A stretch of DNA of 64,000 nucleotides from Dolichospermum flos-aquae CCAP 1403/13F (GCF_012516395.1 NZ_CP051206.1:1656501-1720500); one strand, 5' to 3'. Counted from the stretch's first letter, positions 42,829 to 52,919 are shown. Numbers and translations: made by a program. Notes: generated by a model not told the origin, from the sequence alone.

Positions 42829-43539
42829 TTAAAGTTGTCTGACTACAGGTTTACCGTCAATAACTTCACCAACAAGCACGATATCTGCACAATTGACGAA
42901 AATGCCATTTTCCAAAACACCAGGAATATTATTCAGGGTTTTTTCCAGGTTTACAGGGTCATCAATGCTATCGAATGTGACATCCAAAACCATGTTACCT
43001 TGATCAGTGATCACAGGTCCGGCTTTTCTCACACCCATCCGCAATTCTGGCTTACCACCAAGTGCTTTAATGGCATTAGTGACGGGGGTAAGTGCCATAG
43101 GAATAACTTCAACTGGTACAGCGAAACTAGAACCCAAGCGCTCTACTAACTTACCACCATCAACGACGACAATAAACTGTGTTGCTAGGTAATCTACAAC
43201 TTTTTCGCGGGTATGTGCCGCACCACCACCTTTAATCAAGTTTTTGTGGGGGTCTACCTCATCTGCCCCATCTATGGCAATATCAATATGGTCTACAGCG
43301 TCTAAAGTGGTGAGGGGAACGCCATACTCTTTTGCTAACACTTCTGATTGAAATGAGGTGGGGATACCGACAATATCTTTGAGTTCCCCTGATTTGAGGC
43401 GTTCTCCTAAATACTGAATGGTGTAAGCTGTGGTTGAACCTGTACCCAAACCAACTATTGAACCGGATTTTACTAAATTGGCGGCCGCTTTGCCAACTTC
43501 TTGCTTCATCAATTTAACTGGATCTGCTGGTATGGACAT
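42829..43539 (-). CDS. rpiA: Ribose-5-phosphate isomerase A
   Basis: 236 residues. Interconverts ribose-5-phosphate and ribulose-5-phosphate in the Calvin cycle and pentose phosphate pathway. [10 protein letters not shown] phosphate-binding loop, GIPTSFQSE, the DGADEVD active-site loop, the [11 protein letters not shown] motif with the catalytic Glu/Lys pair nearby, and [13 protein letters not shown]. It is complete and monocistronic. Confidence 0.96.
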   Translation of the reverse strand: MSIPADPVKLMKQEVGKAAANLVKSGSIVGLGTGSTTAYTIQYLGERLKSGELKDIVGIPTSFQSEVLAKEYGVPLTTLDAVDHIDIAIDGADEVDPHKNLIKGGGAAHTREKVVDYLATQFIVVVDGGKLVERLGSSFAVPVEVIPMALTPVTNAIKALGGKPELRMGVRKAGPVITDQGNMVLDVTFDSIDDPVNLEKTLNNIPGVLENGIFVNCADIVLVGEVIDGKPVVRQL

Positions 43540-43825
43540 TCTTTAACTCCTGAACAATTAAGGCTATAGAAAATACTATCACAGCCAACTGTATTATAAA
43601 ATTGGTAATGAGAATTTAGAATTTAGAATTTAGAATTGAGGATTGAGAACTAAAACTCCCTTGATTTTTGATTTTTGAGCGAAATTTTGGATTTTATTTA
43701 CAGACAATTTGTTATAAAGATAAAGGTTTATCAATTATATTTAAAAAATCTTTATTTTTAATTATCTAGAAAATCAGCAACTTCAATTATGCAATCACCG
43801 TCAATATCAATAATCTAGTTAGAAA

Positions 43826-44509
43826 ATGATAGCTAAAATGAAAAAATTACTCGGTGCATTGACTTTAATCACACTGCTCGAAAATTCCCCAATTATTGCC
43901 CAAGAACAATCACCAGATCCAATCCCTGTTACTAGTTCAGAGTATATCCAAAAGGTAGTTGATTCTAAGTTAATGGATAACTTTCCCGATGGTAAATTTT
44001 ATCAGGATAAGTTAATTAGTCGTGCAGAATTAGCGTCAATTTTAGTGAAGGCATTTTATTTAGATAAACGGGCTATTATTCCTGAAAAAAAATCTCTATT
44101 TATCCCTGATGTTCCTCCTTCTCATTGGGCATATAAAGATGTTCAGATAGTTTTGAAAACTGATATTATGAAAGGTTATCGAGGAAATCTATTTTTCCCC
44201 AATCAAAGGGTTACTAGAGCCGAAGGTTTAGCGATTTTCGCCCAAGCTTATGGGGTTTTCCAATTTTCTGAGCAAACCGTTAATAAAATTCTTTCATTAC
44301 ATCCAGATGCTATAAATATACCTGATTGGGCTAGGAAAGCTATCGCTACAGTCATTGCTGAAGAATTTGTGAATATGGATACACAAAGTAATATTTACCC
44401 ACAACACCCCATGACAAGAGGAGATTTAGCTTATGTGCTGAGTAAGTATTTACAACGTCAACAGCAGGAATCAGAAACACCTGTAATTCCCAGTATTTCT
44501 CCATTTTAA
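43826..44509 (+). CDS. SLH-domain envelope protein
   Basis: 227 residues. A signal peptide from Met5 (MKKLLGALTLITLLE, cleavage near IIAQ); ATG 43838 is an equally possible start. Three S-layer-homology-like segments: about 33-75 (KLMDNFPDGKFYQDKLISRA), 92-140 (IMKGYRGNLFFPNQRVTRAE) and 160-215 (ending YPQHPMTRGDLAYVLSKYL). SLH units bind peptidoglycan-linked polymers, so this is likely a periplasmic or outer-membrane-associated protein. No porin barrel follows, unlike the larger cyanobacterial SLH porins. Its stop interlocks with that of the convergent M20 gene. Confidence 0.85.
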   Translation: MIAKMKKLLGALTLITLLENSPIIAQEQSPDPIPVTSSEYIQKVVDSKLMDNFPDGKFYQDKLISRAELASILVKAFYLDKRAIIPEKKSLFIPDVPPSHWAYKDVQIVLKTDIMKGYRGNLFFPNQRVTRAEGLAIFAQAYGVFQFSEQTVNKILSLHPDAINIPDWARKAIATVIAEEFVNMDTQSNIYPQHPMTRGDLAYVLSKYLQRQQQESETPVIPSISPF

Positions 44510-45732
44510 GCCAAAAACTTGTTTACACAGCGAACAAACATTTCCACACCTATTGGTAAAGCCGTTTCATCAAAATCAAATCGGGGATGATGATGAGGAT
44601 AATCTAATTTTTTCTCTGGATTTGCAGAACCAAGAAAAAAGTAACAACCGGGAACTTCTTGCAAGAAAAATGACATATCTTCCCCACCCATTGTTTGACA
44701 CTCAGGAACGATACCAAGGGGGGTTTCTATCACTTCCTCTGCAACTGAACGAACTAATGCCGCGATTTCCGCATCATTGATAACTGGTGGATAAAGATGA
44801 ATATAATCTAAGTCATAATTTGCACCGTGACTTTGACAAATTCCCCCAACAATTTGTTGAATGCGGTCTTTAAAAAAACCTGCTAAATCAGGATTAAAAT
44901 ATCTCACTGTCCCACCCATTCTTGCGGTATCAGCAATCACATTAACTGCTGTGCCGGCGTGGAGTTCTCCCACTGTCACCACAGCCGCATCAATGGGGTT
45001 AATATTACGGGAAACAATAGTTTGTAAAGCATTGACTATTTGCGCCGCTACCACGATAGAATCTACTGTTTGCTGAGGAATTGCCCCATGTCCACCTTTA
45101 CCAAAAATGGTGCAACGAAACAATTCTACAGCGGCCATTAATGCCCCAGCGCGGACTCCCACAGTTGCCAATGGCAGATTATTCCATAAGTGTAAACCGA
45201 TAATGGCATCAACATCAGGGTTCTTCAATACACCTGCTGCGATCATCGGTTTTGCCCCACCAGGACCTTCTTCGGCGGGTTGGAAGATAATTTTTACTGT
45301 GCCACTAAAGTCTTGTCGGTGTTGATTGAGGTAATATGCCGTACCGAGAGCGATCGCTGTATGTCCATCATGTCCACAAGCGTGCATCACACCATCATGT
45401 TGAGAACAATAGGGAACTTCATTCTCTTCTTGAATAGGTAAAGCATCCATATCCGCCCGTATTGCTAATACTTTACCATGCCCAGATTTTTCACCTTTAA
45501 TAATCGCCACAATTCCCGTTTCTGCAATACCTGTTTGATGTGCAATTCCCCAACTTTGCAACTTTTCGGCAATAAACTCAGCGGTAATTTTTTCCTGAAA
45601 ACCTAATTCTGGTTTTTGGTGAATTTGTCTTCTCCACTCTACTAATTGCGGTTGCAAAGCCCGAATTGCTAACCGCACATTTTTAAGATTTACCGTTGAA
45701 GCCAAAGGAAATGTAGAAACCATATTTATCAA
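44506..45732 (-). CDS. M20-family amidohydrolase (hippurate/IAA-amino-acid hydrolase type)
   Basis: 408 residues. Binuclear metallo-hydrolase: GKVLAIRADMDALPIQEENE, HACGHDGHTAIALG with the metal ligands, FQPAEEGPGGAKPMI with the catalytic Glu, ETP-GIVPECQTMGGEDMSFFL and HHPRFDFDE with the last His ligand. A small dimerisation domain is inserted at about 200-310. Members cleave N-acyl amino acids such as hippurate or auxin conjugates; the natural substrate here is unknown. It overlaps the tail of the convergent SLH gene by four bases. Confidence 0.92.
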   Translation of the reverse strand: MINMVSTFPLASTVNLKNVRLAIRALQPQLVEWRRQIHQKPELGFQEKITAEFIAEKLQSWGIAHQTGIAETGIVAIIKGEKSGHGKVLAIRADMDALPIQEENEVPYCSQHDGVMHACGHDGHTAIALGTAYYLNQHRQDFSGTVKIIFQPAEEGPGGAKPMIAAGVLKNPDVDAIIGLHLWNNLPLATVGVRAGALMAAVELFRCTIFGKGGHGAIPQQTVDSIVVAAQIVNALQTIVSRNINPIDAAVVTVGELHAGTAVNVIADTARMGGTVRYFNPDLAGFFKDRIQQIVGGICQSHGANYDLDYIHLYPPVINDAEIAALVRSVAEEVIETPLGIVPECQTMGGEDMSFFLQEVPGCYFFLGSANPEKKLDYPHHHPRFDFDETALPIGVEMFVRCVNKFLA

Positions 45733-45744
45733 TTAAAAATTAAA

Positions 45745-45806
45745 AAAACTCTTCCCCATTACCAATTACCAATTACCAATCACCCATTACCAATTACCAA
45801 TCACCC
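45745..45806. repeat. Heptameric STRR (ATTACCA / ATCACCC)
   Basis: Eight or nine ATTACCA-type heptamers between bioD and the M20 gene; the tract lies in the 5' region of the M20 gene. Confidence 0.85.
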
Positions 45807-45807
45807 A

Positions 45808-46488
45808 TTAGCTACAATATATTTCCCAATCTAAAGCCGCAGCAACTTTTGCAAGTTGTTCCAAATCTCTGGGATTTTCCAGATAGGGAACATAACCTAA
45901 AATGGGAATATTTGTCAATGATTGAATTAACTCTGGTGGTGTTAAATCAGCAATTTCTTCCTTGGTGCGGGGTTGGGTGCAATTAAGAATAATTCCGCGC
46001 AGATTGATTTTATGTTGCCTAGCTAATGCTACATTAGCAACAGCCTGAGCGATCGCCCCCAATCTGACCGGCACCACCAAAAAAGTCTGTAATCGCCATT
46101 CACCCGCCAAATCAGCCACCGTCAACTCATCAGTAATCGGTGAACCCAAACCCCCCAAAGATTCCACCAACACAAAATCACGTTGTTTCTGCAAAGCCAA
46201 CAAAGTTCGCCAAACTATCGCTAAATCAATTTGACGATTTTCCTTCGCCGCAGCTATGGGAGGGGCTAAAGGGGCTTGAAAATACAAAGGTGTAATTTCT
46301 TCTGGTGACTGGTCCAAATTAAACAGAGTTTGGTACAGTTCCCTATCACCCAACCCCGATTGAATTGGCTTCATCATCCCCAAACTACGCTGGGGATAAT
46401 ATTTTTGCCAATAAGCGGCTATTGCTGCTGTGACAACAGTTTTACCAGCATCCGTATCAGTTCCCGCAATCAGTAAAGTATTCAACAA
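45808..46488 (-). CDS. bioD: Dethiobiotin synthetase
   Basis: 226 residues, P-loop enzyme that forms the ureido ring of biotin from DAPA, CO2 and [23 protein letters not shown]-loop, MKPIQSG with the CO2/DAPA-binding lysine, [12 protein letters not shown] (usually VEGAGG, here ESLGG) and [23 protein letters not shown]. The Gly-Ala-Gly to Ser-Leu-Gly change in the second loop is common among cyanobacterial forms as far as I recall. No other bio genes nearby. It lies 59 bases after the kinase gene on the same strand. Confidence 0.93.
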   Translation of the reverse strand: MLNTLLIAGTDTDAGKTVVTAAIAAYWQKYYPQRSLGMMKPIQSGLGDRELYQTLFNLDQSPEEITPLYFQAPLAPPIAAAKENRQIDLAIVWRTLLALQKQRDFVLVESLGGLGSPITDELTVADLAGEWRLQTFLVVPVRLGAIAQAVANVALARQHKINLRGIILNCTQPRTKEEIADLTPPELIQSLTNIPILGYVPYLENPRDLEQLAKVAAALDWEIYCS

Positions 46489-46547
46489 CGTTTTTTGCTA
46501 AAAATGACAACTTAATTTGCTTCTTTTCATAATTTAACGTTAAAACG

Positions 46548-48242
46548 TTAATTTGTCCCATTAAACCCTGAAGTTGACGTTTCTGTAGGAGTTGGCGTTT
46601 CTGTGGGAGTTGGCGTTTCTGTGGGAGTTGGCGTTTCTGTGGGAGTAGGGGAAGTCGTGGGAGTTGGCGTTTCTGTGGGAGTAGGGGAAGTCGTGGGGGT
46701 TGGCGTTTCCGTCGGAGTTGGCGTTTCTGTGGGAGTTGGCGTTTCCGTTGGTATTGGTGCTTCTAAAGCTACATTCAAACTATAATTAACCTCCGAAACA
46801 CCCCCAGACAAACCTAATCGAATAATATATCTCCCATCATTAGCTAATATTCCTTCATAAGAAGTAGATTGTTGATCTTGAGTATTAATGATTTCACCAT
46901 TAGCAGTTAAAATCGTCAGTACAATCCCACTGTTTTCATTTACAGACACAGTTAATTTTTCCCCAACCTTACCTTGTAAACTATATTCAACCAATTCATT
47001 TTCCCTCAGTGTTCCGTCAATTGTCGCCTTGTTAGATTTGTCTAATCTCAGCCGTTGACGGTTAATCACAGGTTCACTATTAGTTACTGTGGGTGTTGGA
47101 GTTGGTGTTAATAATGTCCCACTAGGAATAACTGGAGACGGAAATGATTGTGGGGTTGTGATTGTTTCTGTTGCTGGACGAGACTGATTTTTCAGTGAAT
47201 TCACCAAAGTCCAAGAACCGAACCCTGCTAAAATAATCACAACACCGCCAATTCCTGCCAACGCCCAAGCATTATCCAAAATAGAGCTACTTTGTCCAGA
47301 ATTAACTGAAGGTTGCGGCTTTTCAGATGTTTTTGATATCGGTTCAGGACGATGCCCGATAGCGATAGTTTGTAGATGAGATAAATTAGCAGCAGGTTGA
47401 CTACTATAGCCTGTGTTCAGCAGTGCCTGAGTAACATCAGCGGCACTTTGATACCGTTCCCCCGGCAGATAACTCAACATTCGCTGCAAAATTTGAGCGA
47501 ATTCCGGTTTTACTGTTGCCCACTGTTGCCAATTCCATATTAGTTCCTGCTCATCAAATAAGTCTGCGGGTTCTTTCCCCGTCAACAAAACTATCGTCGT
47601 CACAGCCAACGCATACAAATCACTACTAGGATATGCCCTACCCGTTTGCATTTGCTCACTAGGCGCATAACCCAATTTACCTACAGTAGTTACTGGTGTG
47701 GGGCTTGAGGATTGTAATTTTGTGGCTAACTCCTTGACTACTCCAAAGTCAATTAATACAGGCAGGGAATCACTTTCCCGTAAAATCATATTCTCTGGGG
47801 AGATATCCCGATGAATAATTCCCTGACCGTGAATATAACTAAGAACAGGCAACAAAGTGCGTAATAAATGCAATACCTCTGCTTCAGTAAAAGTTGTGCC
47901 AACATCTTGGCGTTCTCTGAGCAAATTCCGGTAAGTCTTACCACCCACAAAATCTTGCACCAAAAATAACTTTTCGTTTTGGGCAAATTTTTCCCGAAAT
48001 TTGGGGATTTGTGGATGCTCAATTTGATACAAGATAGCAGCCTCTCGTTCAAATAACTCTTGTGCCTTTTCTCCACCGGATGTTCCCGTGCCTGGGGCAA
48101 TTAACTCTTTAAGCACACAAAGTTCATTAAAGCGTCTTTGGTCTTCTGCTAGATAGGTTCTACCAAATCCCCCCTGTCCAATAATGTGAATTATGTGGTA
48201 ACGATTTTGTAGGATAGTACCAACTGTAATCGGTGATTGCAT
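46548..48242 (-). CDS. Ser/Thr protein kinase with membrane anchor and PT-repeat tail
   Basis: 564 residues. Kinase domain at about 14-275 (GQGGFGRTYLAED, VLKE, IIHRDISPENMIL, LIDFGVVKEL, GYAPSEQ), a transmembrane helix at about 324-347, an extracytoplasmic beta domain at about 390-490 (SLQGKVGEKLTVSVNENSGI) resembling a pre-peptidase-like fold, and a C-terminal run of about 60 residues of ETPTPT/TSPTPT repeats ending STSGFNGTN. In the kinase loop the usual HRDxKPxN is HRDISPEN. A cytoplasmic kinase with an external sensor is likely. The Pro-Thr tail may span the peptidoglycan. Confidence 0.92.
   Translation of the reverse strand: MQSPITVGTILQNRYHIIHIIGQGGFGRTYLAEDQRRFNELCVLKELIAPGTGTSGGEKAQELFEREAAILYQIEHPQIPKFREKFAQNEKLFLVQDFVGGKTYRNLLRERQDVGTTFTEAEVLHLLRTLLPVLSYIHGQGIIHRDISPENMILRESDSLPVLIDFGVVKELATKLQSSSPTPVTTVGKLGYAPSEQMQTGRAYPSSDLYALAVTTIVLLTGKEPADLFDEQELIWNWQQWATVKPEFAQILQRMLSYLPGERYQSAADVTQALLNTGYSSQPAANLSHLQTIAIGHRPEPISKTSEKPQPSVNSGQSSSILDNAWALAGIGGVVIILAGFGSWTLVNSLKNQSRPATETITTPQSFPSPVIPSGTLLTPTPTPTVTNSEPVINRQRLRLDKSNKATIDGTLRENELVEYSLQGKVGEKLTVSVNENSGIVLTILTANGEIINTQDQQSTSYEGILANDGRYIIRLGLSGGVSEVNYSLNVALEAPIPTETPTPTETPTPTETPTPTTSPTPTETPTPTTSPTPTETPTPTETPTPTETPTPTETSTSGFNGTN
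46563..46755. repeat. In-frame 18-bp Pro-Thr coding repeats
   Basis: Units around GGAGTTGGCGTTTCTGTG encode the PTETPT tail of the kinase on the minus strand. The period of 18 (with 36-base variants carrying GGAGTAGGGGAAGTCGTG) keeps the frame, so tail length can vary. Confidence 0.85.
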
Positions 48243-48787
48243 GGTCTATTGATTGAATATAATAATAACAACAGAGCTAGAACTTAACAAAACTATCGCC
48301 TGTCCACAACATGACTCAAAGTGTCTCAATTGTGGCTTCCGTAATTTTCCTCAGTCACCCCGCCCACAAGGAAGTGTATACTAGAGACAAGTCTGGCATT
48401 ATTCTATTCTGACATTCGGACTTTAGTCAGGACTTGTCCAATATAGTAGCAGGTATAATCCGGGATAAATAAATCAATTGGCATCCACAGCAATGTCAAA
48501 GTTGATCTTTAATGGTAGGCATTCAGCCATCAGCTTTCCGGGAAATATATAAATATGGAAGTTCGAGGTATAGATAATTTTGCTAGGTTCTTTTTGATTC
48601 ATAACATAAATATTTAATCTTCAATTCACGAGGTCGTTAATTGGTAATAAGTATCATAGAATAATTGTTTGCACTTTCGCTGCTATTTAATCGTCGGTTT
48701 TCTAACACCCCCAGGGTTAACTTGAAGATCAATATTATTTGTTTAATCCATTTTGGCTAAATTTGCTCAATCTCTGATGATATTTCT
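48243..48787. other. Divergent intergenic region, long prs leader
   Basis: 545 bases between the kinase and prs, which are transcribed away from each other. No gene, tRNA or recognised RNA element was found. It has no strong hairpin or repeat, which is unusual for this window. It must contain both promoters. Confidence 0.35.
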
Positions 48788-49804
48788 ATGAATGCACTTC
48801 GAGGATCTGCTGTGCTAAGTTCTGCAACAATACCCGTCCAGTCAATGGCAACGGGACTACCTGACAATAATCGCTTACGGCTGTTTTCCGGTTCTGCCAA
48901 TCTGGCACTGTCGCAAGAAGTCGCTCGTTATCTAGGTATGGACTTGGGTCCGATGATTCGCAAAAGATTTGCGGACGGAGAACTTTATGTTCAAATCCAA
49001 GAATCTATTCGGGGTTGTGATGTCTATTTAATCCAGCCCAGTTGTCAACCCGTCAATGATCATTTGATGGAATTACTAATTATGATTGATGCCTGTCGTC
49101 GGGCTTCTGCACGACAGATTACAGCAGTAATTCCTTACTATGGTTATGCTCGTGCTGACAGAAAAACAGCCGGTAGAGAGTCAATTACTGCGAAATTAGT
49201 TGCTAACTTGATTACCCAAGCAGGCGCTAACCGAGTTCTAGCAATGGATTTACACGCAGCTCAAATTCAGGGCTATTTCGATATCCCCTTTGATCATGTA
49301 TATGGTTCACCAGTTATCCTGGATTATCTCATTAGTAAAGGATTACAGGATATTGTGGTGGTTTCCCCTGACGTGGGTGGGGTCGCACGGGCTAGGGCAT
49401 TTGCGAAAAAATTGAATGATGCACCTCTAGCAATTATTGACAAACGCCGTCAGGCTCATAATGTTGCCGAAGTCTTAAATGTGATTGGTGATGTGAGAGG
49501 CAAAATTGCCATATTGGTGGATGACATGATTGATACTGGCGGTACGATTGCGGCGGGGGCTAATTTACTGCGTCAAGAAGGGGCGAGTCAGGTATATGCC
49601 TGTGCTACTCATGCTGTGTTTTCACCACCTGCTATTGAAAGGTTATCAAGTGGGGTCTTTGAGGAGGTTATAGTCACTAATACTATTCCCATCCCAGAGG
49701 CTAATCAGTTTCCGCAATTGGTGACGCTTTCAGTCGCTAATCTGCTGGGAGAAGCAATTTGGCGGATTCACGAAGATAGCTCACTCAGTAGTCTATTCCG
49801 TTAA
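48788..49804 (+). CDS. prs: Ribose-phosphate pyrophosphokinase
   Basis: 338 residues. Makes PRPP from ribose-5-phosphate and ATP for nucleotide, histidine and tryptophan synthesis. RLFSGSANLALSQEVARYLG at the start, RFADGELYVQI, the flexible loop YYGYARADRKTAGRE, DLHAAQIQGYFDIPFDH, VVSPDVGGVARA and the PRPP loop ILVDDMIDTGGTI. An N-terminal extension of about 25 residues precedes the core, as in other cyanobacteria. Complete. Confidence 0.96.
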   Translation: MNALRGSAVLSSATIPVQSMATGLPDNNRLRLFSGSANLALSQEVARYLGMDLGPMIRKRFADGELYVQIQESIRGCDVYLIQPSCQPVNDHLMELLIMIDACRRASARQITAVIPYYGYARADRKTAGRESITAKLVANLITQAGANRVLAMDLHAAQIQGYFDIPFDHVYGSPVILDYLISKGLQDIVVVSPDVGGVARARAFAKKLNDAPLAIIDKRRQAHNVAEVLNVIGDVRGKIAILVDDMIDTGGTIAAGANLLRQEGASQVYACATHAVFSPPAIERLSSGVFEEVIVTNTIPIPEANQFPQLVTLSVANLLGEAIWRIHEDSSLSSLFR

Positions 49805-49946
49805 TCAACAAATAACTATCTTCCCAAAGGAAGAAAAAAGGAGTCAGGAGTCAGGAAGAAGAAAGAAGGAGTAAAAGCATGATAACTTTGTACTTCCTGT
49901 AACCTGCAATATGCTGTAAATAATGAAGGATGAAAGTTTTCGTTCT

Positions 49947-50519
49947 TCATTTTTTGTATGCAGCTAAAATTTCTAATTCGGCAACTACCCTTTCTAATTC
50001 TGCCACTAAGGGCGTAATTTGATGTTTCTGGAAAGCATCTGCTAAAGAACGATAATACCAAAGTGTGCCTTCTTTGCCACCTTGAAACCGTTCCCAAACT
50101 GCATCACCGATAATCCGATAATCTTTAAGAATTGAACGGACATTATGGAGTTTGTCAGCAGCAGAAACTAGCAATACTGAAGCGGAAGCGGTGGCAATAT
50201 GGGCAATATAGGCTTCTTTCCGGGGTTTCCAAGGGGGTTTAGGTGTGGTGTCTGCGTCTGTGCAACCATCAACAATAGCAGTGACATGATCCCCAAACCG
50301 CCGGCGAATTTCTGCTCTGGTGGCTGCTCCACCTTGGTCTTCTATGGCATCATGTAGTAAGGCAGCGATCGCTTCATCTTCATTAGCACCATATTCTAAG
50401 GCTATGCTGGCTACTCCTAGTAAATGGGTAATATAGGGAATATCCCCAGCTTTGCGTTTTTGGGTGGCGTGGAGTTCGTGGGCGTAGGTAAGCGCTTGGG
50501 TAAATCTTTCTGATAGCAT
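49947..50519 (-). CDS. HD-domain hydrolase, (p)ppGpp-hydrolase-like
   Basis: 190 residues, single HD domain: YAHELHATQKRKAGDIPYIT-HLLGVAS, then EDEAIAALLHDAIEDQGG with the HD and ED metal/catalytic pairs and SAADKLHNVRSIL. This order is that of the hydrolase half of RelA/SpoT enzymes and of small stand-alone alarmone hydrolases (MESH/SAH type). There is no synthetase domain. It could remove (p)ppGpp or act on another nucleotide. It is monocistronic, next to a kinase on the same strand. Confidence 0.87.
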   Translation of the reverse strand: MLSERFTQALTYAHELHATQKRKAGDIPYITHLLGVASIALEYGANEDEAIAALLHDAIEDQGGAATRAEIRRRFGDHVTAIVDGCTDADTTPKPPWKPRKEAYIAHIATASASVLLVSAADKLHNVRSILKDYRIIGDAVWERFQGGKEGTLWYYRSLADAFQKHQITPLVAELERVVAELEILAAYKK

Positions 50520-50611
50520 TTTTAGATGATATTAATAGGAAATGAACCACGAAGGGACGAAGAACACGAAGGAAGAGGAAGAGAAGGAAGAGGTTAGTGT
50601 TTTTAACTAAA

Positions 50612-51904
50612 TTAGTATTTTGCAGTTTGATAAGCTTTGTCCATCATTTCTTTTGCTAATGGATGATAACCATTATTATTTAAAAATGCTAATATTGACT
50701 CTTTCACTTGATAACTAATTGCTTCTCCTGTTGTGACTAATCTAGCAAAGTGTTCACAGTTCCAACCCAATAAACCATAATCCCAAGTTTTGAATAATTC
50801 ATAAGCAATTAAACATCTATCAAGGACTTCTTTTTTCGGCAATAATGTCACTGATTCTACTATATGATACTTTCGCGGAATTCGGAATACAGCAAATCCA
50901 TTTCCACCAAAGTTAAAGGCGTGGGTATCAGAGATAGTTATATGATAATGCAATGCGAGGTCTGAGCTACTTTCTTTATGATGAATTAGCAATCCTGCTG
51001 TAGAACTTTTATAATCAACATGAGTTTTAAACTCATGAATAATCTTATCTTCAATAATTTGTGTGGCGGAAAGAATAGTATTATTGCTGGTTTTTTGGAT
51101 ATTCAAAAGAGATAACCACTCACTTATTGACTGAGGACGATTTTCCGGCTTTATTTCCATCCCTTTAATTATCGCCTGATTTACTTTATCACTAATACTA
51201 GAATTTATCTTTTTTGCTTCTTCTAATTCTGTACCAATTGCTCTCATTGGTGATATAGTTGGTAATTCTCCAGTTAACACAGAATACAAAGTTGCAGCTA
51301 AAGCATAAACATCTGTAAATGCTCCCCGTTTTGCTTTTTTATCATATTGTTCAATTGGTGCAAAACCATCAGCTAACATTTGCGTATGTGTTTGAGTTAA
51401 ATTCTGGGAAAACTCTCGCGCAATCCCAAAATCAATTAACACTGCTTCTGATTTACCAGAACGCAACATGATATTTTGTGGTTTAATATCTCGATGTAAT
51501 AAGCCATTATCATGAACTACAGTTAATGCTGATCCAATTTGCTGAATATAGCGTAATGCTTCAGTTTCAGATAAAATACCTTGATTTTCTACTATAGTTC
51601 CTAAATCTTCCCCATCAATATATTCCATCACCATACACCAAAGATCATTTTCATGAATGACTTCGTAAATTTGGACAATATGAGGATGACTACATTTAGC
51701 TAATTTAATGGCTTCGTTGAGAAAGTCTTGTTGAAATTTAGCAAAATCAGCACGTTTTTGGATTGCATCATTTAGAGTTTTGATAACAACGAAATTTCCC
51801 TGATTATCTCTAGCGCGATAAGTGATCCCAAAACCACCTTCACCTAATTCTTTTTCTATGGTATATTTACCATTTTGTAATTCCTGTCCTGATAACCAAG
51901 CCAT
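50612..51904 (-). CDS. Ser/Thr protein kinase fused to an LRAT-like domain
   Basis: 430 residues. Kinase domain at about 10-270 (GEGGFGITYRARD, VIKTL, LLHRDIKPQNIML, LIDFGIAREF, DGFAPIEQY). After a linker, residues about 295-400 form an LRAT/NlpC-P60-like domain: LHYHITISD with the candidate His and WNCEHFARLVTTG with the candidate nucleophile Cys. LRAT-type domains are thiol acyltransferases or phospholipases. No transmembrane helix. The fusion suggests that lipid-acyl chemistry is controlled by, or reports to, the kinase; this is inference. All kinase residues are intact. Confidence 0.85.
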   Translation of the reverse strand: MAWLSGQELQNGKYTIEKELGEGGFGITYRARDNQGNFVVIKTLNDAIQKRADFAKFQQDFLNEAIKLAKCSHPHIVQIYEVIHENDLWCMVMEYIDGEDLGTIVENQGILSETEALRYIQQIGSALTVVHDNGLLHRDIKPQNIMLRSGKSEAVLIDFGIAREFSQNLTQTHTQMLADGFAPIEQYDKKAKRGAFTDVYALAATLYSVLTGELPTISPMRAIGTELEEAKKINSSISDKVNQAIIKGMEIKPENRPQSISEWLSLLNIQKTSNNTILSATQIIEDKIIHEFKTHVDYKSSTAGLLIHHKESSSDLALHYHITISDTHAFNFGGNGFAVFRIPRKYHIVESVTLLPKKEVLDRCLIAYELFKTWDYGLLGWNCEHFARLVTTGEAISYQVKESILAFLNNNGYHPLAKEMMDKAYQTAKY

Positions 51905-52022
51905 AACCTGTAAATTTATAGATTTATAAGTTCATTTTGGCACAATTTTAGTTGTAAGTGCTAATTTCAGGTTATTATCTGCCTAAAATAGTAGAAGACA
52001 CCTGACTACAAACTAAAAACCT

Positions 52023-52286
52023 ATGCCACAAACAATTCTCAAGGAAATTCTCAATCAGCTTGATAGTTTAGAACAAGATGAACTACAGCAACTTAATCAA
52101 GCTATCCAAATATGTCTAACTGATAAAGCACAAGTTAATCAAATCACAAAATTTCATCAAGCACTGTTAAGTTCTGGTTTGGTGAAACAAATTAAACAAC
52201 CTGCTGACAGTAAACAACATGAAAGAAAACTTATTCAGGCACAAGGAAACCCCGTTTCTCGAACTATTATTGAGGAACGTCGCTAA
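52023..52286 (+). CDS. Putative antitoxin of a PIN-domain toxin pair
   Basis: 87 residues, predicted helical (MPQTILKEILNQLDSLEQDE), then a charged tail with HERKLIQAQGNPVSRTIIEERR. No classical DNA-binding fold is evident. Its TAA is followed at once by the ATG of the PIN-domain gene, the arrangement of antitoxin-toxin operons, so it probably neutralises that toxin and represses the operon. Family not recognised. Confidence 0.7.
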   Translation: MPQTILKEILNQLDSLEQDELQQLNQAIQICLTDKAQVNQITKFHQALLSSGLVKQIKQPADSKQHERKLIQAQGNPVSRTIIEERR

Positions 52287-52757
52287 ATGTCTGTTTATTT
52301 TTTAGATAGCAGCGCCTTAGTTAAACGCTACGTTGCGGAAATAGGTTCAGGTTGGGTTGTTAGCTTGTGCAATCCTACGTTAAAAAATGATGTATTTATT
52401 GCTGCTATTACTGCTGTAGAGATTACTGCGGCAATTAGTAGAAGAACGAGGGCTGGAAGTATTAATATTCAAGATGCTACAATGGTCTACCATCAGTTAA
52501 AAAATGATATCGAATCTGAATATCAAGTGATAGAAATTACAGACAATATCATTAATTCAGGAATGAGATTAGCTGAAAAATATTGTTTACGCGGCTATGA
52601 TGCAGTTCAATTAGCTGCTGCTGAGTCCATAAATACCCTTTGCATTGCAAATGGTTTACCTCAATTAACTTTTGTATCTGCTGATAAAGAATTGAATATA
52701 GCCGCTGTCAGTGCAGGTTTGCTTGTGAAAAATCCTCACAACTATTCTTCAACCTAA
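52287..52757 (+). CDS. PIN-domain ribonuclease toxin (VapC-like)
   Basis: 156 residues. PIN fold with the acidic residues that bind metal: Asp in FLDSSALVKRY, Glu in AAITAVEITAAISRR, Asp in RGYDAVQLAAA, Asp in FVSADKEL. VapC toxins cleave tRNA or rRNA when freed from antitoxin. It begins directly after the antitoxin stop codon with no gap, implying coupled translation. No frameshift is present, so the pair should be active. Confidence 0.85.
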   Translation: MSVYFLDSSALVKRYVAEIGSGWVVSLCNPTLKNDVFIAAITAVEITAAISRRTRAGSINIQDATMVYHQLKNDIESEYQVIEITDNIINSGMRLAEKYCLRGYDAVQLAAAESINTLCIANGLPQLTFVSADKELNIAAVSAGLLVKNPHNYSST

Positions 52758-52919
52758 ACCATGCTCTTGATATTTATTATCAAAATAACAATATTTGTGA
52801 CAATTACGCTAGAATTATTAAAGGTTCGTTACAGAATTGGCAAATCATCTCCACTTCTGTTAAAACGACCAAAAATAAGCTTCTTAATCTAAAAACCTTA
52901 AAGTTTACCCAAATCATCT

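Noticed and set aside
46603-46785. Plus-strand frame of Val-Gly-Val repeats
   Set aside because: It is the antisense of the Pro-Thr repeat tail of the kinase; it has no ribosome site and is too repetitive to be a protein gene.
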